Positions 41,814 to 50,608 of a stretch of 64,000 nt of DNA are shown here, piece after piece. The notes under the pieces are model-generated. The model ran no database searches and had not been told where the DNA came from. It saw nothing but the letters and a program-made list of their open reading frames with translations. Location of the stretch: positions 372,001-436,000 of the forward strand of contig JAQTUV010000003.1 in NCBI GenBank assembly GCA_028707175.1. Reading direction: 5' to 3'. The position numbers and the translations under genes were made by a program. The DNA is from Sideroxydans sp. Its GTDB lineage: Bacteria > Pseudomonadota > Gammaproteobacteria > Burkholderiales > Gallionellaceae. Numbering within the stretch: position 1 is the stretch's first letter; each line of letters starts with the position of its first letter.

Positions 41814-43796
41814 CTAAACAAACCCCATTGGGCGAGGCACCTTCACCTCCGGTAGTCTCAAGTGTTGAGCCCTCAAGGGAACTGAGACTTTCTGTTGCCC
41901 CACCTTGAGTTCACGACACGCGCGTTGCATCGCGAGCAATATCTCGCGCTTCAGCTCGCGGCCGTTCAACTCTTCGCAGCCCGCCAGCGCCTCAAGCATA
42001 CCTGGAGCGAGCTCGGGTGACAGAAAGCCCTGAAACCCCTCTTGCTCTAGCAATTCCTGATAGGTCGTCTTTACCATCATGCAACGCCCCGCGTAATCCA
42101 ATGGTTGGACTTCGATGTGATGAAAGCGGGACACCAAAGGTTCAGGTAGCTCACTGATGTCATTCGCTGTCGCGATGAACGATGCATGGGATATGTCCAA
42201 TGGAATGTCAATGAACGAATCCTTAAAGCACTTCGACGATTCCTTCTCAAGCAACAGCAAGATAACGGACAAAGGATCGCTCTTCTCGTCCTTCTTCGTC
42301 TTGTCGATCTCATCCAACAGGAAAATCGGATTGGCGATGTCTTGCGTTGCAAACAGATGTGCCACCGTCCCCTCGCCAGCCGTTCCCCAGTAGCGGCTCA
42401 GGCCACAGATTCTGAAAGCATCAGGCACGCCAGCCAATTGAATATCCGCAAACGCAACGCCCAATATCTTGGCGATGCGCTTGATGTAGCGAGTCTTGCC
42501 CACGCCAGGGGCACCAGATAAAAGCAAGGGAGGCAATTGTGCAGAACGCCCAGTGATCATCTGCGCATGCAGCGTATTGATGATCAGCTCGGTCACTTCT
42601 GCAAAGTTGGGTTGCTCTTCCCCCAGCCTTTCGATTTCGGCCAGCGCTTGGGCCGGCACGTGCATCACCTTCTTGGGCTTAGTGATGCCCTTCAGACCAC
42701 CTAACCTTTTCTCATTATCTTTGTCCGACTCCTGCCCCAATCGCTCATGGAACAACTTGGAGTCGCAGACGGTGATGAAGGATTCAAGAGCGGTCTCTTG
42801 CTTTTGATCAGGTTCGATGTTTTGGATCGATTCACTCACCTCTGCCTCCACTTTGTCTGGATGGTTTTTTAGAACATTGTCTAGCTCAGCTCCGAGCTTG
42901 ATCGATAGAACATGTTTTTGACCAAGATAGGTATTCGACTTAGTCATCGCAGATCTTAGAATCGTCTTTGAGCGATCTGCCATTCCCATCTTGAAACACG
43001 CCCTTGCCAAACGTCCATGAGCCATCAGCGTCTCTTCGTGATATTCCCCATGAATACTTGTCAATGCAGAAACGTTGAACTCAAGTAGTGACAGTGCCTT
43101 TTGGTTTTCCCCTGCTTGCAGTAGGCAGGCAGCAGTTTGGTGATTTGCCTCCAAAGTCGATGGATGCGTATCACCCAATATCCCTTTGCGAATCTGGCGA
43201 ACCTCTTCCATGTAACCTACCGAACCAGAGACATCGCACGCAAAATATCCTTTTGCCAATTCGGACGCAGACGTATCGTCCTGATATCCGCCTTCTGGAC
43301 GACAATCAAGAGCACCCTCAAGTGCCTGCTTATAGAAAGCTTCGTACAGCGGATCAACGGAGCAGAGATTTCCAATCAATTCCAATGAATCGACAATCCG
43401 AACGATCGAATCACTGATCCTTAGAATAGCTTCGCAATCGAATGCGTCGCCCTCAAGTCTTATAGAAACCTCAGCCAACGCCTTCGGCTCAGGCACCGTA
43501 TACCACTTGAATCCAGGAGCGATCTCATCGAGCCGATCATTGATAGCGTTAAAGAAGATCAGTAGCAAACCATTCACCCCAAAGGCCTCATCCACATCGA
43601 GATTCTTGCCTTGGATAGTGAACTGAATGTCCTGCGCGCCGAAATGATCCTGCAACTTCTGCGAGAGCGCAGTCACCACATCAAACCTCAGCGGCTTTTT
43701 GCAACTAATTTCCATCCTTCTAAGCAGATCCTCGATATCTCTCTGCCTTTGCATATCTTGAGTATCAGAAAATACTTTTGTGTTTTGCTGTGACAT
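41814..43796 (-). CDS. TPR-containing AAA+ ATPase with Lon-like ATPase module
   Basis: Walker A LLLSGAPGVGKTRYIKRIAKILG, Walker B NPIFLLDEIDKTKK, FIATANDISELPEPLVSRFHHIEVQPLD; N-terminal TPR-like segment GDTHPSTLEANHQTAACLLQAGENQKALSLLE. Confidence 0.8.
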   Translation of the reverse strand: MSQQNTKVFSDTQDMQRQRDIEDLLRRMEISCKKPLRFDVVTALSQKLQDHFGAQDIQFTIQGKNLDVDEAFGVNGLLLIFFNAINDRLDEIAPGFKWYTVPEPKALAEVSIRLEGDAFDCEAILRISDSIVRIVDSLELIGNLCSVDPLYEAFYKQALEGALDCRPEGGYQDDTSASELAKGYFACDVSGSVGYMEEVRQIRKGILGDTHPSTLEANHQTAACLLQAGENQKALSLLEFNVSALTSIHGEYHEETLMAHGRLARACFKMGMADRSKTILRSAMTKSNTYLGQKHVLSIKLGAELDNVLKNHPDKVEAEVSESIQNIEPDQKQETALESFITVCDSKLFHERLGQESDKDNEKRLGGLKGITKPKKVMHVPAQALAEIERLGEEQPNFAEVTELIINTLHAQMITGRSAQLPPLLLSGAPGVGKTRYIKRIAKILGVAFADIQLAGVPDAFRICGLSRYWGTAGEGTVAHLFATQDIANPIFLLDEIDKTKKDEKSDPLSVILLLLEKESSKCFKDSFIDIPLDISHASFIATANDISELPEPLVSRFHHIEVQPLDYAGRCMMVKTTYQELLEQEGFQGFLSPELAPGMLEALAGCEELNGRELKREILLAMQRACRELKVGQQKVSVPLRAQHLRLPEVKVPRPMGFV

Positions 43797-43899
43797 GTCT
43801 TGCCTCCAATTGCTGAGTTACACAATGGAAACGACAAATAGGGCTGGATTTTTAAAGCGAGGGAGAAATACTTAAGAATGTGGCTTATTCAGAACAGAG

Positions 43900-43922
43900 G
43901 GCTCCAATAGTTGGAGCCCTCC
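43900..43922 (-). terminator. Hairpin downstream of the coiled-coil/AsmA-like gene
   Basis: AGGGCTCCAA-TAG-TTGGAGCCCT perfect stem. Confidence 0.65.
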
Positions 43923-43972
43923 TAAACAAATACATAACGTTTAAATCTTGCGGACAAATTAATAATTCACAT

Positions 43973-46900
43973 TCACTTCGCTTGCAGTCTAGGTTCAACC
44001 GACGTTCCTGATAAGGCAAGAGCAGAACTACCCGCACGCATCTTAATTTCAGCGTTCAAGCTGCCAGATAGTTGATCGTTGGGGGCAACATCCATAGATC
44101 CACTGGCGCTCAACATACCTGATGCAATTTTTAGCTGGCGATAACGCTGATGATGATTCTCAATTTGTAAGGTACCAGTGAATTCATCAAAGTGAGTTCG
44201 TCCCCCTAACAGGTGGGTTCGACTCCCCAAACGCGCCGTTTCGACCACGTCCACACCATTGATGCTCCCCTTCTTGGCAGTGAAAGTCACTTCGACTTTC
44301 GGTGTCTCACCTAACTGCGCCAAATTAGCACTTTGCAAATTGTAGGAGCCATCTGCGAACACCTCCCCTGTCACACCATATTGCGGCAAAATTTTCACGA
44401 GTTCCATTGTCTTGGCTTGAAACCTTCCTTGGACTTGCCACCCTTTTAGCCAGCTCACCTTGCCATTCCCAGACAATATTCCATCGTAAGCATGCCCATC
44501 GATTTGATTGATGACAACCTCACCATGAGACAGATTTCCTTTGGCTGTAAAGTCACTAAATATGATCTGCGGCACAAAGGGTAATGAACGCTCTTTTATT
44601 CCAAAAGATATTTGCCAGTTACTATTTCCGCGCAACAGTTCGATGTTCATCTTCTCATCTTCACTGTGTAAGACAACCCTTGAAACTAGCTGGTCAGACA
44701 GCTCCACCCCGCCTCTTAGAACAGGCAATTTAAACCCCTCTGTCGCGACGGTTACGGAGGAAAGCGTCATATGCCTAATTGGATAGTGCTCATCCGCAGC
44801 CACATGGCTTAACCACTCTAAAGACTGCTCGAATGTCTTTCCATCTAACACCAAACTACTCAATTCCGCTTCACTAATAGCTTTTTGACTAGCAAAGATT
44901 TTTGTTACATCAAACTTCAACAACACGCTGTCAACTTTGACTTCTTCACCTTGACCAATCACTACATTTTTTAAGGACAGTGATGGGGTCGGCAACAGTG
45001 ATGCAGAGATACCGCCGACCTTAACCACTTGCGTAAATTGGTTAGAAAGACGCTTCTCAATGACGGGAATATAGTTCTGCATCGGCCACACCAAGGGAAG
45101 CACGAATAACGCAATCAAACTAACGAAAATTAGCCCGACGAATATCTTGCCGAGCGGAATCGAAGATGAACGCGACCTCGAACGAGTTGCTCTTCCTTGA
45201 GTAAGCGGCGCCTGCTGCACAACTTTCTCCGTTTGTACATTAGCTTGAAGCTTGGCACGTTGCTCGGCCTCGGCCCAAGCCTGCGCTTGCGCTGAGGATA
45301 AGGCCTGTTCTTCTATATCTATTTGAGCTTCTTGTGCTGCGTTGCTCTTGGCAAGCGCTAGTTCTGACTTTAATTTTTCTTTCGTCTCAGCCGCTTCTCG
45401 CTTAGCCGCTTCAGCTTCAGCTAACTTACTCTGCTCAGCCAAAAGTCTCTCTTCCTCTTTTTGCTTTAACTGCGCATTCTCCGATTTAATTTCATCTACT
45501 TTAGGTGCAGTGCTAAGCGCATTGATATGCAAAGCACTCAAATCAATTTTGAAGCTACCGGAACGTGTTGCAAAGGTATCCTTGTTAGCCACTTTCTTTT
45601 CAGGCGTTGGTTGATTCTCAGAATCCAACCGATCTGCAACTTCATTCACCAATACTCGGCTCTTTTCTTCCTCCACCTTTGCTTTAGCTGCATCAAATTC
45701 CGCTTTTTGACGCGCAGCCTCAGCCTCCTGCTTCACACGCACCTCCGCCAACGCCTTTGCGTCCAATTGCGCTTTTACTTTCACAGCTTCCAGCTCTGCT
45801 TTCACATTGATAGCATCTTGCTCTGCTTTCTGACGAAGTGCCTCTTGCTGTTTTTTTAGCAATAGTGCTTCTGCATCCCTAGCAGCTCGCTCTGCTGATT
45901 CTTGCTCCTGTTTGATGCGGGCAGCCTCAAGTTCTGTTTTTTGACGGGCTGTCTCCGCTTCCTGTTTAATACGTGCAGCCTCAAGCTCTGCTTTTTGACG
46001 GGCTGTCTCAGCTTCCTGTTTAATGCGTGCTGCCTCATGCTCTGCTTTTTGACGGGCTGTCTCAGCTTCCTGTTTAATGCGTGCTGCCTCATGCTCCGCT
46101 TTTTGACGGGCTGTCTCAGCCTCTTGTTTAGCGCGTGCCTCGGCCAGTTTTTTTGCCTCGACTTCAGCCTTTGCCTTAGCCTCTTCCAATTCAGCTCTAA
46201 TTTTTTCAGCCTCTTGCACCGCTTTAATTCGGGCTTGCTCTTGCTGCTCTTTTACTCGCGCGGCTTCAGCCTCTTTTTTGATTTTTTCTTCAGCTTCGGC
46301 TTTTGCGCGGGATATCGCTTCTTGCTCTGCCTTGACGCGCGCAGCCTCCTGCTCGACCTTTTGACGAGCAGCTTCAGCCTCATGCCTAGCGCGCTCTTCA
46401 GCCAAACTCTTCGCCTCAGCCTCCATACGTGCTTTGACCAGCTCTAACTCGGCCTTCGCCTTGGCAGCCTCTTCTATCGCTTTTAAGCGCTCAACTTCTA
46501 TTTGCTTCTTAATACGAGCAGCCTCTACCTCTCGCTTGACTCGCTCAGCCTCTTCAGCCTTTAAACGCAGCACAGCTTCTTGCTCAATCTTTAGACGTGC
46601 AGCCTCCTGTTCGGCCTTCAGACGAGCAGTTTCAGCTTCATGTTTGGCCCGAGCCTCAGCCAAAATTTTAGCCTCAGCCTCAATTCGTGCTTTAGCGGCT
46701 TCTAGATCGGCTTTGGTCTTACTCGCTTCTTGTTCCGATTTAACTTTGGCCGCTTCCAACTCAGCCTTGATCCGTGCAGCCTCTTGGGTTGCCCTCTGCA
46801 TTGCTTCATGCTCAAGCTTTTTAGCTTGTAACTCTTTTTCAACTCTTAACTTCTCAGCTGCTTCCTGAATGTTTTTTTGTTTACTAGCTTCAGCAGCCAA

Positions 46901-47212
46901 CACTGCAGCACTGGGAACAGCGACCATACTAGTAAAATCCAGCTCTTCATTCATCAGTGGTGCGAGAGGTTTCGGCACCACCAACTTAGGCGCAATAATC
47001 AACTTATCCTTATCACGCACCAATTCAGCTTCTAGCAATCGTTGAATAATTTCGGGCAGTTCGCTTCGCAAACTAGGAGGAGCGCGCTTTCCAACTTCGT
47101 CCAACGTAGCTTTATCGTCGATTAACAACATGACTCGCTTCATGTCCCCAGACATACTGGACATTTCGCTTTCGCCTTTTGGGGTTTTAATCAATACAGT
47201 TTTTTTATCCAT
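43973..47212 (-). CDS. Giant coiled-coil protein with single TM and AsmA-like C-terminal domain
   Basis: About 500 aa of Ala/Glu/Lys/Arg-rich heptads, TM (IFVGLIFVSLIALFVLPLVW), C-terminal YIPVIEKRLSNQFTQVVKVGGISASLLPTPSLSLKNVVIGQG AsmA-like pattern. Confidence 0.7.
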   Translation of the reverse strand: MDKKTVLIKTPKGESEMSSMSGDMKRVMLLIDDKATLDEVGKRAPPSLRSELPEIIQRLLEAELVRDKDKLIIAPKLVVPKPLAPLMNEELDFTSMVAVPSAAVLAAEASKQKNIQEAAEKLRVEKELQAKKLEHEAMQRATQEAARIKAELEAAKVKSEQEASKTKADLEAAKARIEAEAKILAEARAKHEAETARLKAEQEAARLKIEQEAVLRLKAEEAERVKREVEAARIKKQIEVERLKAIEEAAKAKAELELVKARMEAEAKSLAEERARHEAEAARQKVEQEAARVKAEQEAISRAKAEAEEKIKKEAEAARVKEQQEQARIKAVQEAEKIRAELEEAKAKAEVEAKKLAEARAKQEAETARQKAEHEAARIKQEAETARQKAEHEAARIKQEAETARQKAELEAARIKQEAETARQKTELEAARIKQEQESAERAARDAEALLLKKQQEALRQKAEQDAINVKAELEAVKVKAQLDAKALAEVRVKQEAEAARQKAEFDAAKAKVEEEKSRVLVNEVADRLDSENQPTPEKKVANKDTFATRSGSFKIDLSALHINALSTAPKVDEIKSENAQLKQKEEERLLAEQSKLAEAEAAKREAAETKEKLKSELALAKSNAAQEAQIDIEEQALSSAQAQAWAEAEQRAKLQANVQTEKVVQQAPLTQGRATRSRSRSSSIPLGKIFVGLIFVSLIALFVLPLVWPMQNYIPVIEKRLSNQFTQVVKVGGISASLLPTPSLSLKNVVIGQGEEVKVDSVLLKFDVTKIFASQKAISEAELSSLVLDGKTFEQSLEWLSHVAADEHYPIRHMTLSSVTVATEGFKLPVLRGGVELSDQLVSRVVLHSEDEKMNIELLRGNSNWQISFGIKERSLPFVPQIIFSDFTAKGNLSHGEVVINQIDGHAYDGILSGNGKVSWLKGWQVQGRFQAKTMELVKILPQYGVTGEVFADGSYNLQSANLAQLGETPKVEVTFTAKKGSINGVDVVETARLGSRTHLLGGRTHFDEFTGTLQIENHHQRYRQLKIASGMLSASGSMDVAPNDQLSGSLNAEIKMRAGSSALALSGTSVEPRLQAK
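45905..46125. repeat. 54-bp tandem repeat encoding KAE(H/L)EAARIKQEAETARQ
   Basis: GACGGG(CTGTCTC) recurs at 45943, 45997, 46051, 46105, exactly 54 bp apart; the two central units are nearly identical. Confidence 0.9.
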
Positions 47213-47327
47213 AATCGTGATTGTAGACTAGTTATCTTTTCACCACATGCAACACGAAAAGCATTATAAAAAGCACGTAGCGGTTGACCAAAATAGCTTC
47301 TGCCGTTAGTATAGCGACCTCATCAAT

Positions 47328-47403
47328 TCCCTGATAGCTCAGTCGGTAGAGCGACGGACTGTTAATCCGCAGGTCCCTGGTTCGAGTCCAGGTCGGGGAG
47401 CCA
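47328..47403 (+). tRNA. tRNA-Asn (GTT)
   Basis: TCCCTGATAGCTCAGTCGGTAGAGCGACGGACTGTTAATCCGCAGGTCCCTGGTTCGAGTCCAGGTCGGGGAGCCA; cloverleaf, encoded CCA. Confidence 0.97.
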
Positions 47404-47411
47404 GATAATAG

Positions 47412-47445
47412 AAGGCCATCTTTCGGGATGGCCTTTTTATTTTTG
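47412..47445 (+). terminator. Intrinsic terminator after tRNA-Asn
   Basis: AAGGCCATC-TTTCGG-GATGGCCTT followed by TTTATTTTT. Confidence 0.85.
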
Positions 47446-47521
47446 GATTGGATTTGATATATCCGCAGCCCGTATAAAAGCTGCCTAGCCACAAAAAAAA
47501 GATACGAATGGAGCCATACCT

Positions 47522-48058
47522 GTGACCAACGCACAACGCAAAGCACTTAGCCGCATGGCTGAAATGAATTCATCCAGTAACGGCAGCAAGCCTGCACCAA
47601 CACACAGTAGTGCGTTCTGTCCGCATGAGGCAGGCGCGTATTACCTGGCAACGGTAGGGACTGTCCGCAAGGTCATCAATCTATTCGCCAAGGAAATCGA
47701 GCCGATCACTTATACCTACTCCATCACTATCGTTCATTTTGAACAAGACCCTGATACTGGAAAATGGGTCTGGTTTGACGGTAAGGAAATGCAATCTCCA
47801 CGCAAAAATCAGGATGGTTGGCGTCTTGGTAGCAAAAAGTTATATGACTCTCGCGAAGATGCAGAGGCTGAACTGCAGCGCGTGATGGTCAAAAATGGTG
47901 ACCGAGTGACCAAAGTACATGACCTGCCAGACTGCATGACTCAACTTAGAAAGATCCGTAGTGCCCATCATCCAGACCGCAACAACCCAGATTCAGACCA
48001 TGATCTCTATCAGGCTGTTATAGAGAAAATGGACAGGATGCGTGCGGTGAGTGCATAA
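47522..48058 (+). CDS. Hypothetical protein with C-terminal degenerate J-domain-like segment
   Basis: MTQLRKIRSAHHPDRNNPDSDHDLYQAVIEKMDRMRA contains an HPD motif in a J-like context; GTG start at 47522. Confidence 0.6.
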   Translation: MTNAQRKALSRMAEMNSSSNGSKPAPTHSSAFCPHEAGAYYLATVGTVRKVINLFAKEIEPITYTYSITIVHFEQDPDTGKWVWFDGKEMQSPRKNQDGWRLGSKKLYDSREDAEAELQRVMVKNGDRVTKVHDLPDCMTQLRKIRSAHHPDRNNPDSDHDLYQAVIEKMDRMRAVSA

Positions 48059-48087
48059 ACTCTGCCGTAGCCTGATCACTGAATAGT

Positions 48088-48315
48088 ATGAATCACTTGA
48101 TCTCTCGCATCTTTAGTTGGTTACGACCTGCAGATCACACACCTGCCGAGATCCAACGTGCCAAACAACTTATCGCATCTCTGGATGCTGGGGGCATACC
48201 ACTCGATCCATCCATCATTGTGAGAATTGCGGAAGACCTAGGGCTAGAGGTATCTAGGAAAGCGCGAATGGAAGACACGATTGAGCGTATTCGGATGGCG
48301 ATTAATCGATACTGA
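48088..48315 (+). CDS. Small hypothetical protein (75 aa)
   Basis: MNHLISRIFSWLRPADHTPAEIQRAKQLIASLDAGGIPLDPSIIVRIAEDLGLEV... Confidence 0.5.
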   Translation: MNHLISRIFSWLRPADHTPAEIQRAKQLIASLDAGGIPLDPSIIVRIAEDLGLEVSRKARMEDTIERIRMAINRY

Positions 48316-48491
48316 TTTAACCTTCAACTTCCACCTCGCCCTTAATTAATTTGCTGGAAATCTTAAGACTTCACCCTCTTCAATAGAAACATACTCGAGG
48401 GGAGAATGAAGTAAATAAATGAATTTCACCTACAGTTGCGATTGCATCGCCGCCCATTTTTATCAGCCCGATTTTAGGAACGCTTCCGTCC

Positions 48492-49757
48492 ATGTCTGTT
48501 GAAACTCCCGCCCGCGCTTGCGGCATCGATTTTGGTACATCTAATTCCACGGCAGGTTGGCTGCGCCCCGGACAATCACCATTACTCGCCTTGGAAGATG
48601 ACAAGGTCACCTTGCCTTCCGTGATTTTTTTTAATGCTGACGAAAATACCGTAAGCGTTGGGCGAGCAGGTCCTGGCGAATATTTGGAAGGCTACGAAGG
48701 GCGTCTAATGCGCGCCTTAAAGAGCCTGTTAGGCAGCAATCTGATGGAAGGAAAAACCGAAGTTCAAGGACGTTCGCGAACCTACATGGAATTGTTGACA
48801 CAGTTCATTGCCGAACTCAAAAATCGAACTGAAGTGGCGGCAGATAGATCTTTTGAGCAAGCCGTGTTCGGCCGCCCGGTGTTTTTCGTTGATGACGATA
48901 CAGCGGCTGACCGCAAGGCGGAGACGACCCTCGAAGCTATCGCCCACGCCACTGGCTTCCGTGAGGTAAGCTTTCAGTACGAACCCATCGCTGCGGCATA
49001 TCACTACGAACGCCAAATTGACCGCGAGGAACTCGTACTAATTGCCGACATCGGCGGCGGCACCTCAGATTTTTCATTGATCCGCCTCTCGCCACAACGT
49101 GCCCAACTCGTCGATCGGCGCGATGATTTACTGGCCAATGGCGGCGTACACATCGGTGGCACCAACTTCGACCAACAATTAAGTCTGGCTAGCGTTATGC
49201 CTTTGCTAGGCTATCGTAGCCAACTCAAACGGGGCTTAGAAATGCCCGCTAGCTGCTACATCAATCTAGCCACTTGGCACACTATCAATCAAGTGTATAC
49301 CCGCCGAACTTGGGCTGAACTACAGGAGCTGTATTTGGACACCCAATCGCCTGAAGCCATGGATCGGCTATTCAAATTGATTCGCGAACGCTCTGGTCAT
49401 TGGCTGGCCATGCAGGTAGAAGAAGCCAAGATCGCATTATCCGCCGGAGACAGCACAATCCTACATCTTGATCGGCTCGCCCCAGACCTGCGCCATACGC
49501 TAACTCGGATCGAATTCGAACAGGCTTCGACGCAGTTGGTAGAAAAAATCGGAACCACCCTAAATGTATTGCTGAAAAAAGCTGGGGTGCGTTACGAGGC
49601 AGTGGATACTGTTTTTTTCACTGGCGGCGCTAGCGGCGTACCCATGCTGCGCGAACGCATCTCAGCCATGTTGCCTCATGCACGGCGCGTAGAAGGTGAT
49701 TTATTCGGCAGTATCGGTACAGGCCTAGCAGTAGAAGCACAACGTCGCTTCGGCTGA
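48492..49757 (+). CDS. Hsp70-family protein (YegD-like, short form without substrate-binding lid)
   Basis: ACGIDFGTSNSTAGWLRPG; LIADIGGGTSDFSLIRL; VFFTGGASGVPMLRERI. Confidence 0.88.
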   Translation: MSVETPARACGIDFGTSNSTAGWLRPGQSPLLALEDDKVTLPSVIFFNADENTVSVGRAGPGEYLEGYEGRLMRALKSLLGSNLMEGKTEVQGRSRTYMELLTQFIAELKNRTEVAADRSFEQAVFGRPVFFVDDDTAADRKAETTLEAIAHATGFREVSFQYEPIAAAYHYERQIDREELVLIADIGGGTSDFSLIRLSPQRAQLVDRRDDLLANGGVHIGGTNFDQQLSLASVMPLLGYRSQLKRGLEMPASCYINLATWHTINQVYTRRTWAELQELYLDTQSPEAMDRLFKLIRERSGHWLAMQVEEAKIALSAGDSTILHLDRLAPDLRHTLTRIEFEQASTQLVEKIGTTLNVLLKKAGVRYEAVDTVFFTGGASGVPMLRERISAMLPHARRVEGDLFGSIGTGLAVEAQRRFG

Positions 49758-50309
49758 CGACACCTACAACAACGTTCTTCTTGATCTATCGTAATGCTTC
49801 AGAAAAGATAAGGCCTATTTCCGCACCAACACACTGAGCTGAAAAATATATTTCGATTGCTTAAAGTTGCCCACAATACACGTGGACTCTTCTGTAGATA
49901 CTTTGTGGATAAGCTAAAAATCTCCCACTAGGTCATATCACTACCTTCGCTGCCTAAAACATACACTACTCAGCTTCATCATGCCCCATTTGCCAAATTG
50001 CAAGAAGGCATCTCGCATAACGAATTCCACAATAAGCATCTACCGATTGGCCTACATGCTCTCGGGTTCAGTGTGCATGTGTCACTAGGATAGCTGGGCA
50101 TACTACGTAATTAAATATCGCGAAGGCATAGTCACACCTAATCAAATTTCAAAGAGTTGAAATATTACTTAGACACGGAATAATCATTCCGCAATTTTTT
50201 AATTCAGCCAACACCGTTGCTACGGTGTTCGTATTTTGCAAAACCATTATGTAAATAATAGTTCTACAAGGCACACGCTTATAGCCACTCAGTGTCGAGA
50301 CCTGAAAAA

Positions 50310-50346
50310 TGAAAAAGGAGCTAGGCTTTTAGCCTAGCTCCTTTTT
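50310..50346 (-). terminator. Terminator of the tRNA-Ser/tRNA-Arg transcript
   Basis: AAAAAGGAGCTAGGC-TTTT-AGCCTAGCTCCTTTTT perfect stem with flanking A/T runs. Confidence 0.9.
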
Positions 50347-50350
50347 ATAT

Positions 50351-50427
50351 TGGTGCGCCCGAAGAGATTCGAACTCCTGACCCCTTGGTTCGTAGCCAAG
50401 TACTCTATCCAGCTGAGCTACGGGCGC
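50351..50427 (-). tRNA. tRNA-Arg (ACG)
   Basis: GCGCCCGTAGCTCAGCTGGATAGAGTACTTGGCTACGAACCAAGGGGTCAGGAGTTCGAATCTCTTCGGGCGCACCA. Confidence 0.97.
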
Positions 50428-50464
50428 AATTTAAACACTTACAACACTTACAAAAATCAACTAC

Positions 50465-50557
50465 TGGCGGAGAAGGAGGGATTCGAACCCTCGATCCGGG
50501 TTTTGCCCAGATGCGCCCTTAGCAGGGGCGTGCCTTCGACCACTCGGCCACCTCTCC
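50465..50557 (-). tRNA. tRNA-Ser (GCT)
   Basis: GGAGAGGTGGCCGAGTGGTCGAAGGCACGCCCCTGCTAAGGGCGCATCTGGGCAAAACCCGGATCGAGGGTTCGAATCCCTCCTTCTCCGCCA; long variable arm. Confidence 0.97.
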
Positions 50558-50608
50558 GAAGGCCGCGAATAATACTGATTACGGGCTCTTCGGTCAAATC
50601 ATTTATTA

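Noticed and set aside
47328-47403. tRNA-Asn as an integration site for the accessory region
   Set aside because: I found no second copy of the tRNA 3' end and no integrase in the window, so island integration is not supported.
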